39,679 bases of DNA, taken from positions 1-39,679 of the forward strand of contig JAACJO010000073.1 of NCBI GenBank assembly GCA_013368445.1. Direction: 5' to 3'. The stretch's first letter is position 1; every line of letters starts with the position of its first letter. The stretch comes from Leucocoprinus leucothites (lineage: Eukaryota > Basidiomycota > Agaricomycetes > Agaricales > Agaricaceae). The notes beneath the pieces are model-generated. The model had not been told where the DNA came from. It saw only the letters and a list, made by a program, of their open reading frames with translations, and made no database searches. Positions 20,404-30,265 of this stretch are shown here, piece after piece. The position numbers and the translations under genes were made by a program.

Positions 20404-20660
20404 TCATCACATGCCATGACACATGACATTACTAAGCACTCTAACTAGAAATCCTAACACACAAAGTATCATTGAGTCAAATTGAGAAAAGGTTGAGGTC
20501 CTCAACAAACCTCTATTTGATTCAATTTAGTTTTGACTGGGAGCACTCATGACTGAGACCAGCTATGTCTCACTTCCCCTCATGTTTTACCTCCTTGAAG
20601 GGAGGGTGGACTACCTGAGATGACTGATCATGTGGCCTTCTTGGGTCACTATTGACCTTG
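20404..20660. other. Gene-free spacer
   Basis: No ORF or recognisable repeat is supported here. Sequence is AT-rich with almost no CpG, consistent with old transposon-derived DNA. A purine-rich cttgaagggaggg stretch near 20595 resembles retroelement polypurine tracts but no LTR follows it. Confidence 0.4.
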
Positions 20661-20836
20661 CATAAATCTTACTTTAAACATAATAAATCTTACTTTAAAC
20701 ATAATAAATCTTACTTTAAACATAATAAATCTTACTTTAAGCATAATAAATCTTACTTTAAACATAATAAATCTTACTTTAAACATAATAAATCTTACTT
20801 TAAACATAATAAATCTTACTTTAAACATAATAAATC
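20661..20836 (+). repeat. 21-bp tandem repeat, about 8 copies
   Basis: A 21-bp AT-rich unit containing aaatcttactttaaacat is repeated in perfect register with only one or two substitutions (aagcat in one copy). Because 21 is divisible by three, one frame stays open and would read KSYFKHN repeats, but the frame has no ATG start and the composition is non-protein-like, so this is a minisatellite and not a gene. Confidence 0.92.
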
Positions 20837-20870
20837 ATAATAATAATCCTTGGACTGCTATTCTAACAGT

Positions 20871-20904
20871 TATGTCTCTAGTTCTTTTCCCTACTAGAGA
20901 CATA
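20871..20904. repeat. Perfect 12-bp hairpin (TATGTCTCTAGT stem, 10-nt loop)
   Basis: Arms 20871-20882 and 20893-20904 are exact reverse complements around tcttttccct. A degenerate second version (tctagttcttttcccattagaga) lies near 20973. Confidence 0.8.
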
Positions 20905-21341
20905 AGTACTTCCTCTGTTGTATTTATTGTGTACACTCTGTAGTTATTATGTCCACAGTACTAGGTATATATTCTAGTTCTTTTCCCATTAGAGACTTAT
21001 TGTGTCCACAATACTAGATTAAGACACTTGTTTTCTTTCTTTCCTTTCATATATATGTATGTCATGAGATTACCCCCCTGGGGGTGACTTGTAAACCTGC
21101 TATGCATTCTCACCCAGTACTTCCAACATGTACAGTGCATATTCTCATTACCAAATGGACTCTTACAATAATATCATGTAATTATTAAATATACCCCCTC
21201 TTTAGACTCCATACTATAACATACTATGACACACTATAACTCTATGAAACTATGTAGGGCTTGTAAAAACTCTATATAGCACTATTCAGTTACTATGGGC
21301 TTCTATTACCTAAAACTCAGATTTCTGATGTGGCCCACTGA
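20905..21341. other. Gene-free AT-rich stretch
   Basis: No gene is supported. It holds the degenerate second hairpin and a pyrimidine-rich run near 21030. A ccccctgggggt palindrome is at about 21074. Confidence 0.4.
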
Positions 21342-21446
21342 TGTAGTGTGGCTGCAGCCACAGGCCCCTGTTGTGGTGTAGTGTGGTTGCAGCTGTGGGC
21401 TCCTGCTGTGGTGTAGTGTGGCTGCAGCTGTGGGCCCCTGTTGTGG
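21342..21446 (+). repeat. 35-bp tandem repeat, three copies plus a partial
   Basis: Units start at 21342, 21377 and 21412, each beginning tgtagtgtgg and ending gttgtgg or gctgtgg, with a partial fourth (tgtggctg) after 21446. Differences between units are mainly transitions. Confidence 0.88.
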
Positions 21447-22730
21447 TGTGGCTGTACCAGCAGGTCTGCTGGGGTAGCATAGCAGTACTGGCAGCCCCCC
21501 ACTAGCCCTATCACACTCACTACATTGTATAGGCCTGCTGGGCCATGTCAGTCACTACACTGTAGGTTAGCTACCTGATCATGTACTGTAAAGTCATTGT
21601 TACTAATAACATCATAGTTTATGTCATTGTTGTTAGATTAGCTCTGAGTGCAGACATCAACATTTTGACATCTGTCTTAATCAATCCACCATAATTGACC
21701 TTAAAGTGCTTAAAACCAACTTCCAAGCATGCCAAGGTAAATAAGACAATTAAGGGATGTTTTTCTCTTGAAAACTGTCTTGGAATCCATTGAGAAAAGT
21801 TGCCTACTTCTCAGAAACATTATTTTATGAAGAGCACCCAAGAGCTGACACACCAAATTCTAAATGAGGCATGGAGAAGGCAGTGGTGGAATACTATTTC
21901 ATCTCCTCAATTATAGAGAAATAATTTTGTGACCTGAGGGTTATCTCTCCCTCTATTCTGACACTCCAAACCCTAAACACAAGCAGAACCCCAGGTGAAT
22001 AAAGGAGAAACCAAGCTCAAAACTCCGGAAAACATATGTTAATTTTAAGACACAAGCTCTCAATGCCAGATTATCAAATTTGGCTTGGAACTCCTTAAAA
22101 TCCTTAAAAAAGAAACATTTTAACCATTTTCAGATAGGGAGAAGTGTCGAAGTGTTGATCGATGTTGCCTTGATTGCGGCGTGAACTTTTCCTTCTTCCA
22201 TATCTTCAACCCTCGCAAACAAATCCTTACCGATGCCTAATTTCGCCGTGTTGACTCATTACTGTCACCCTGAAATGCAGTAGAGTATAGCGAAACACTG
22301 CCTGCATTGGGACGAAAATAAACTTGGTATACGGTGTTCTACATCCAACAATCTTATCCTGTCGGTGCTTTTTGATGTAGAAATACCCCCTTCGGTAACC
22401 TCCGGCAAGTATTTTTGCATGCAAGCTCGATGCCCAAACTTCCTTAACAAGATCCTGCTATACACACCTAAGTTGATGCGTCCTCTTTGAGACCCAAGAT
22501 GTCAGTGTTATGGCTATCTGGTAACAACGATCGACATGGCACTGCGGATGTACCTGAGGATCTAGTGTATAGGATCTGCCGAACGCATATGTTCTTTCCA
22601 AGGTGAACAGCTTCATCCCTCTCATATAAATGCTGCAGTTTTACGATATCCTTAAATTCACCCTACTCACCTGGGTTGCCTGTTCTCTGCTCTTTCTCTT
22701 GCCTGTCACCGACAGCGTTCTCCATTCGCC
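21447..22730. other. Intergenic DNA containing the composition boundary and TmpA-like promoter region
   Basis: Up to about 22,130 the sequence is AT-rich with almost no CpG. From about 22,140 CpG becomes frequent, as in the genes to the right. No confident gene is seen. A small ORF-like stretch at 22500-22614 has no recognisable product and may be 5' untranslated sequence of the downstream gene. Confidence 0.45.
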
Positions 22731-25082
22731 ATGTCTAGCGATGTTCACCACGTTGATCTGCCTCAGACTCCCGACTTGGAGGCAGGGCACCATGAACCCT
22801 GGTCGTTGCAGACCATCAACAAAAAGGCTTCGCTGCAGCTTAATACCCCTTCATCGCAGACGTTGGCCCTCAAAAGCTCCTCGAGCTCTGTCTGTCCTAC
22901 CGTAGTGGAAGTACATGAGGTCAAACCCGAGTCGGAGAGCCCGCAGAAGCCGAAGCCTGTATCCAAGCCACCACCAAAGAAAAAAGTTTCGAAATGGATC
23001 CTTTGGCGCCTCTGGTTTAACACGTATCGGTAACAGGATCACCCACCGGTTCTGCGACAAAGACTGACTTACCTTCTCAGGAAGTTTTTTGTTTTCACCT
23101 TCAGCTTTAATATGATCGGGCTCGGTCTCGCAGCCTCTGGTCATTTCCCGTATGCTGCCAAATATGCCGGTAGCATTGCAGTTGCAAATTTCAATTTCTC
23201 CATCCTGATGCGCAACGAAGTGTTCGGACGCTTCCTGTATCTATTCTTCAACACACTTTTTGCGAAGGTATACTAGCTCTCCTAATCTGCCTCAATGGAA
23301 AATAACTGACAGGAATATTTCAGTGGCCGCCGCTGTGGTTCCGTCTAGGCATTACATCCGCACTCCAGCATCTTGGGGGTATCCACAGCGGTTGCGCCCT
23401 CTCTGGAATTGCATGGCTCATATTCAAGGTCGTCAATAACTTCAAGAAAATAGATATTACCCATCCCGCGGTACTTTCCTTAGGCATGGTGACGTTGGTC
23501 ACACTTATCATCAGCGCTACGGCCGCGATCCCCTGGGTCAGAAACAATCACCATAAGTGAGTACCGGTGACCATAATCGAGAACGAGCTGAAGTTAATTC
23601 CTAATTCCTCTAGCATTTTTGAACGTCACCACCGTTTTATTGGCTGGATTGCCTTGATCTGCACTTGTAAGTCCACCTACAAATTCTTCGAAGGACAAAC
23701 AACATGACGGCATTTCCACAGGGGCTTTCATTATCATTGGCGATCTTTATGTTCCCGAAACGCAGTCGTGGAACCTTAGTGGTAACCACATCGCTAGACA
23801 ACAAGATTTCTGGTTCGCGATGGGCATGACAGTCGTGTAAGTCGTAAAGCTTCTTGCGGAATCGGCAGAGACGACTCAAGCAGAGGCATGCAGTATCGCC
23901 TTGCCGTGGTTCTTCATCCGTAAAGTCCCCGTGGAGATCGAAGTGGTAAGTCCAGGTTTCATCCCTGCAGCAGCGCTGCGATTTAGCTAAATTAAAATCT
24001 CCGCCTAGCCCTCCTCCAAAGCTGCTATCATCAAATTCAAGCGGGGAATGCAGCAAGGTCTACTGGGGCGTATTAGTCGCTCGCCCATCTGGGAATACCA
24101 TCTCTTTGGTATAGTCAGCGAAGGGACGAATGCTGATTGCCATTACTTGGTTGCTGGTGTTCAAGGTACTCCGCTTGCATCGATTTTTTATTCCACCGCA
24201 TAGAGATCTTATTCTACAACAGGTGACTTTACAAAGAGCCTGGTCCAGAATCCACCTAAAGCGCTTTGGACAAGAGAGCTCAAGGTAAGCAGTCTTTCAA
24301 ATGTGATCACTACCATCGGCATACAAGCCCCTGGTTCAGCCCTGACCACGAGGCAAACGCCCATTACCTACCTTTACTCGTCACCTCCGTACTTTTTGAT
24401 TCGTGAATCGTGCTAATATTTGCTCAATTTCCTTCTGAATTAGCTTGCTGGCGTTTCAAACTCATCGAAATTGTACAAGCGCGGTATTCGCATCTGCACT
24501 GGAACAGGTATAGGTGCTGCCTTGTCAACATGTATACAGTCGCCCAACTGGTAAGGAGATATATTCGAGCAGCGAGATCATTAACATTGACAGCATACTT
24601 TATCCCAGGTATCTTATTTGGATAGGTACATATCTGGTTACATTCCCAAGTTCACGGCTGTTTACTAACTTGGGTTCCTGTTACAAGGTTCAGACCAAGT
24701 AAAGACGTTTGGTCCCACGCTCTCTAGGCTCATCGAGAAGCATATGGAACCCGAACGTGTATGCCTTTGGGATACGAGAAAACGGGGAGGGAGGCCCGAT
24801 ACGATGAAACTTTTGAAGGAGGCGTATGTATCTTGGAATGCCGAAGGTGAGATCCGAGCAGCGCGAGCACGGCTCGGGCATATCTTAGACCGTGTTTCGA
24901 GTGGCTGACCGACTTGCACCCAAAGTGGTATTCATTACCTCGAATTACGTAGGTAATTCCGAGATCATGCAAGGTTGTAAGGATGCTGGCATCCCTGCTT
25001 TTGGAACATTGTGGGACTTTGTAAGTCTTCGCTGTCTCTTTCCAGGCGCTGAGCTCAGATCCCTGCTTGCTATTTTTAGTGA
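22731..25082 (+). CDS. TmpA/NRPS12-like integral membrane protein with ferredoxin-reductase-like C-terminus
   Basis: It starts MSSDVHHVDLPQTPD, followed by a Pro/Lys-rich cytosolic N-terminus (PPPKKKVSKW). Hydrophobic helices follow: KFFVFTFSFNMIGLGLA, SGCALSGIAWLIFKV, LGMVTLVTLIISATAAIPW, FIGWIAL, AFIIIGDLYVPE and VIALPWFFI. The C-terminal half has WEYHLFGIVSEG, the nucleotide-binding signature GTGIGAALSTCIQSPNW, LIWIGS, FGPTLSRLI, LWDTRKRGGRPD, and VVFITSNYVGN, ending GIPAFGTLWDF. These match the fungal TmpA / NRPS12-type transmembrane family, related to plasma-membrane ferric-reductase-like proteins; A. nidulans TmpA acts in conidiation signalling. I read 13 exons, all with GT-AG introns: 22731-23029, 23081-23267, 23324-23556, 23614-23666, 23722-23836, 23894-23945, 24009-24165, 24223-24284, 24444-24550, 24609-24625, 24688-24846, 24926-25020 and a last exon that supplies only the stop (25080-25082). 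No lesion is seen. The exact substrate is unknown. Confidence 0.85.
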
Positions 25083-26258
25083 TTGTTATTTATACCTTAT
25101 CACGGTCTTTCTGCTTCGTTCTTCATCATCGTGCCCGTTCGATTATAGACGCAAATTTTTGTTGGAGTGACGACCACGCGTCGACGTGAGGTCTGGACTT
25201 TCTCCCTGAACTGTCGCTTGGACCTATGAGTCCAGTGTATGTTTCTATTTGTCGGGCACTGTTTATCGTGTTTCCTTTCTCATTGTCCTGCGAGATTTAT
25301 ATACTACAACTTAGCACGATGTATCCCTCAGTGTTGCACCGTCTTTGAGAGGCTGAGGTTAGTTATATCCTATACCCTTGCTATTTTGCCTTACTGATTA
25401 TTCCGTTAGTCTATCTTCACTTGTATTCTTTCAGGTATTGAATACATTAGTTCTCACGGCGTCTTCGAGAGACTGAACTTATATTCACTTGTATTCTTTC
25501 AATTTGTATGGTATTCACCTCGGCTTGCTATCATGGCTGAGCTGTATCTAGCCTTCAATAGGCTATAGACAATGCGGGCATTTGTAATCTGGTATATACG
25601 GTTAAACCTATCATTTCACACCATTCATCAGGCTGTGATAGATTGATCTGAGTAAGCAATACTAACTAGCACCAAACCAAACAGCCACCGTGACTACGTT
25701 CATGAAGCGTGGTCTTTCCTGGCATTGTCTCCGATTGTCTCAGTTATCCCGGCGCCTATGTCAATGTAATCGGCCAACAAAATATTTTGGCATGTTTTAA
25801 GCATACTGCTGTGCTCTTCCCTGAGAAGACAGGATGATGGCGGTGTAATCTCCGAGTAGCGATCTATCACAATTTTCCCTTTTAACTTCTGGAGGGCAAG
25901 CAGCCGACCTATGCCGCTGCGGAGGACCATACCCGTACTCAAGCCGCATGAGGCAGTGATGCGCCACAGGGATTATTTTGCGAGTCGGATCTTCATCCTT
26001 GCTTCACAAAACACGTCAAGTCATTATGTTGCGAGGCCAAATGTCTGGGCTGTAGTCCTGATTAGTACCTCAAGACTTCATGGTTCAGCAGCTGAATCTC
26101 CGCCGTGATCGCCTCCTGAGTAGAGGATGTCCGGGTAGAGGGTGTTTTGGATGAGTCAACATAATAGTTGAAATAGCGGATAAAGATACAATATGGCAGC
26201 TGTCTTCGGGACGATGTAACTGACTAGCATGTCACGGTGAAACACTAGAAAAGATGCT
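25083..26258. other. Intergenic region between convergent genes
   Basis: This holds the 3' flanks of the TmpA-like gene (plus) and the aminopeptidase (minus). An 80-codon minus-strand ORF at 25700-25942 matches no family I know. Between 25330 and 25505 two imperfect copies of a segment containing gtctt(t/c)gagag(g/a)ctga and cacttgtattctttca are present. Confidence 0.5.
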
Positions 26259-29200
26259 TTAAACCTCAGAAGGGCCCTGCCATTTCTTTAACCAGCTCTC
26301 CAGGTCAGCGGTAGAACGCTAAAGTACCCGGTGGTCAATATTTCGCCTGAGCGTCGAGCGGTAGAGCTCATTCACTTACTTCAATCAGCTGGATCCTTGC
26401 ACGAATACTGTCCAAGCTTTGGCTCAAAGCCAGGTCATACGTCGACGTATCTTTATCCTAAAATTCACAATTCGATTTCCGGTGCTCGAGGAGGCAATGC
26501 TTAAACGCACGCTGAAGAAGGCCTGTGTTTCTTGGAGATCATCCCGTGATGACAGCATGCCGAAAGAGAACTGAAAGGCATTTAGAGGTGATCGAAAATA
26601 CTCAAAGTAAATGGAGACGAACCGAAAATAGGTAAGGTAGAGAGAATGAGCCTCCAAACCGTCTCATGATCTGATAGTTGGATCTTACCAGAAATTTTCC
26701 AATATAAATCGACATAAGAATACACACCGTTTCATACTCGTCCTTGAAGAAAGTAATGATCGATCTCCTCATTTTAATATTATTCGACACTCCACGGAAG
26801 TATTGAAGAATATCCTGGTCCCTGGACTTCGTCTTGATGAGCTCGAGTGTCTCTTTCAAAATCACAGGGTCATGTGTCGAGCACGTCGCAAGGCTGTCCC
26901 TTTTTAGTTTCCACGTTTGGAGTGGCAAAAGGGTACATACATAGCCGCAACTCTTGCACTCGGGCTCTTGCCTTCTTCAAGTATTGCGACAACGGCATTG
27001 TATTCGGCGCGGCCTCCATTGACGACAGCCTATGCGGCTTGGTTAGCGATTGATTAAAAATATATATGCTGGTAAGGACTGACTGTGTGGTAAACAATCC
27101 GCTGTAAATCTGGGGCAATGCGACTGTCGCTGCCTGTTTTCAAATAATATTCGAATCGATCTTGTAGCTCCTTGACCACCCTGTATTCTCCCAAATAGTT
27201 AGACCTACTCTCCAAAAGGCCGGATAGTTCTCGATAGGCTCACTGGGGATTACGTGCTGTCGCAGCTTCGGTGATTGCAAGAGCTCGGAGTTGGATCGTA
27301 TCAGCTGAGTCAGTACTCTTGAACTCATAGCCCAATCGTTCAACTAAAGGAGCAAATAGGGCCTAGATCGGATGTGAATTACAACTTACAAGGTCAGAGA
27401 ATCAAATTCTTACTCCTCGCAATGCGTCCAATTGCCTAACAACCTCCTCGTTCTCCCACCAAGTAGAAGCCAAATTGGCTAAATTTTCTGCGATATTTGC
27501 CCAAACAAGATCTTCAGGAGGTAGGTGAGTTGGGCTTCAGTTATAATTGAGATTGGACTAACACTCTTTTTCGTTCTTTCCAAGGATATTGACCAGAGTG
27601 AGAGCACTGCTAATTTCAGCCAAACCGGCCGACGAGAGGGCGATAATATCATAAACTAGACCCATACGATCGTTCAGGGAGAAGATGGAATCGTCTTTGA
27701 CGGCTTCCTCTGCGATCTTTGCCAGGGTCTGAGGCTGGTACAATACGCGATCTAATGATTAGGTTAGTGGCGCTAAAGCCGCTGATCTGAATCCACTACT
27801 GACAGACACCGGTGCTACCAGCGTTCAGTTTGTATGGCTTGCTTGTGTCAAGCTTGAAGAACTGCTCTCGCTCAGTTAGGAGGGTTTGGTTGTGAATGAC
27901 AGCTTTGCCAGCTGAATCGACTGTAAGTATACGGAGGGGCAAGTGCCTGAAATAGGTTTAGTAGGATCCAAAAAAAAAGAGGAGCTGACACTCAACCAGA
28001 CAATCTCATTATTCGTGCCTTCCCCTTTCCCGGTCTCTAAGAAGCGGTCCTGGCGGACGTGGATACCTCCGGGAGTTTCTGTTACGGTAACGACCGGGAA
28101 ACCAATCTGTTACTATGTGAATTGAGCAATACCTTCAAATGACGTGCTCACAGACCTTCTTGACCCAGTTATCCATGGTTGCCTTTACATCAATGCCAGC
28201 TGCCTTGCTGATGCCCTCCCAGAGGTCATCTGTGACGCTATTTCCGAAAAGTTTGCTCTTAAGATAGATAGAGACACCTTTTAGGAAACTTTCTTGACTA
28301 ACATAGCTGGAGAGCATGCGTAGAACTAAGCCCGAGACGTCAGTTTCTCAATACCACATAAAGTACTACACAATACCTGATGCAGCTTTACAATACGATA
28401 AGCTGTCAAAAATCTACAGATGTGAGGCACCATAAGGTACAACAACTCAATGAGCTCCTTACTTGATTAATACGGTTAGAATCGGGGCAATCGACTTCAA
28501 TCGGATGAGAAGAAGGTTTAGCATCCTGAGAAAGTGCTTGATGCAACTGGGTTGTGATAAAACCCGAGTCGAGCTTCCACTCAGGAAAAATACTGTATCG
28601 GGTGTCAATTGAGGTGGTGGCGTGTGATAAAGAAATACTTACTTGTCTGAAACAATGTATATGCGAATAGGTCAATAAGAGTTTTGGCGCACGGAACATA
28701 TCCTCACCTGGAATGACGACTTCGCCCATCTGTATCTATCAGCACTCAAGGCTATGTTTTAGAAGCTCGCGATCACCCACCAAGGATGCAAAGCCCTCAT
28801 TCAGGTAGAGATAAGTCCACCATTCCATTGTAGTTATATTTCCAAACCTTCGCCTCCAATCAGGTGAGGTTGAACTTGGGAGCAAAGAACTCACCACATA
28901 TGAGCAATTTCATGGCTGAGTACCCTTGCAACCATCTTTTTACTCCGAACGTCTGCTTTCTCAGGGTCGACGAGAAGCACTTGTGGGGCACCGACAATCA
29001 AACCCCAGTTCTCCATAGCACCTATTGAGGGAGTGAGAACAGGTCAGAGCTCTTGGAGTAAAAGATGAACCTTGCTCAAAGTCAGTGGCCTAGAAACTCA
29101 ATTAGTTATTATCTCGACAGTTATACATACGGGTACTCACAACAAGAACGTCCATCTTGGGGAGGGGATAAGCAATATCAAACATCTTTTCATACAACGG

Positions 29201-30265
29201 AAGCACTGCTTTGGTAAGGTTAAGAGAAAACTTCGTTTGGTGAACTTGATCAGCCGTTGCTAACCAAGGGTCAACGTTTCAACCAGTGAGGCCCACAAAA
29301 GATGAAAAGTTTATGCTAACCATAGATGCGGACAGGTATAGTCTTCCCACTCAACGGAAGGAAAACAGAGTCTTCCGTGTAATCCAGATGCCCATTAGCC
29401 CATGCGACGATGTAGGTTGACATGAGAGGCGTGATCTGGAATTTAGTAATTTTCCATTCGGTGTCTTTTAAACCAGAGAATAAGTCTTTGTATTCGGGCT
29501 CTGAGTTAGGCTTGTAATCAGATTTGATGATTTCTTCCGAAACGGAAGGCATGTTGTTAAGGTTGACGGTATCGGCATGCGAAATCAATGTTACAGCGTA
29601 AGTCGCCTTCAGCAGAGGCTCGTCCCAGCAAGGGAATGCACGTCGGGCAGCGGTGGGCTATAAGACGCGTTATGAAAGCGAGATCACAGAGCAAAACGCG
29701 TCGACCACTCACGGCGAATTGGGTCAAAGCATAGTATTTCTTTTTCCCGTCCTTCTCATACGATGATTTGTAGTAACCCCTAATATTATCCGCGAGTTCA
29801 GCTTTGAAAGAGATCCTGAGCAACGCTTTTGACCCTGCGGGGAGTGTTTCAGAGAGGTTGTAAGCGATTCTCTCTGAATCCTTGTCGAGATCAGGGTGGG
29901 CAAGCTGTTGTTCAGTCTTGAAAACGTCAGAAAACAGAGAGCTGCGAAGGAATGATCCGTTAGCTCAAGATCAAGCTTCCCTTTGCCGTGGAAGGGCCAA
30001 GCAAACAACACACGCTTTCCCAAGGGCCAATCCAGAGCAGTGTAGAACAATTCGGCTCGTTGGGTCCTTGACGTCCAAACTGCAATCACGTAGTCATTGA
30101 GCACGCGGGCATCATCCGGCAGAGGAAGGCTCACTCAATGCGGACGAGGCCCTCAAATTTCAAAGCTTGAAGATCGGTCTTGACAGTGAGATCATAATGA
30201 ATAGGTTTGACATTGGTAGGGAGACGATATTCATCCGGAGTTCCTGGAGTGATGAGGGATGTCAT
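26259..30265 (-). CDS. M1-family zinc aminopeptidase (puromycin-sensitive/Ape2-Aap1 type)
   Basis: It removes N-terminal residues from peptides using one zinc ion. The start (ATG 30265-30263) reads MTSLITPGTPDEYRLP, matching the family N-terminus. In order: LHCSGLALGKA-intron-SLFSDVF, YYKSSYEKDGKKKYYALTQF, the substrate motif GAMENWGL (GAMEN at 29022-29008), the zinc motif HEIAHMWFGN (HEIAH at 28934-28920, with an intron splitting MW/FGN), LYLNEGFAS with the third zinc ligand, and the catalytic Tyr region SYCKAAS near 28390. The ERAP1_C-like domain follows (GVYR, NGGRAEYN, DPVILKETLELIKTK) and the C-terminus LALSQSLDSIRARIQLIE joins RSTADLESWLKKWQG and a stop at 26261-26259. Many short GT-AG introns interrupt it. 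Every junction I checked keeps frame, so the gene looks intact. It lacks a signal peptide and is probably cytosolic. It converges with the TmpA-like gene. Confidence 0.93.

Noticed and set aside
20652..20840. 62-codon ORF with KSYFKHN repeats
   Set aside because: It has no ATG (the first codon is TTG), is entirely made of a 21-bp tandem repeat, and lies in gene-free DNA.
25700..25942. 80-codon minus-strand ORF between the convergent genes
   Set aside because: It has no recognisable domain, no clear exon context and lies in 3' flanking DNA; not supported as a gene.
26281..26375. Motifs resembling a tRNA D-arm (agcggtagaacgc and agcggtagagctc)
   Set aside because: They fall in the last exons and intron of the aminopeptidase on the minus strand. 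No T-arm or acceptor pairing is visible.
29882..30100. 72-codon plus-strand ORF
   Set aside because: It is antisense to the conserved aminopeptidase N-terminal exons and is a shadow frame.
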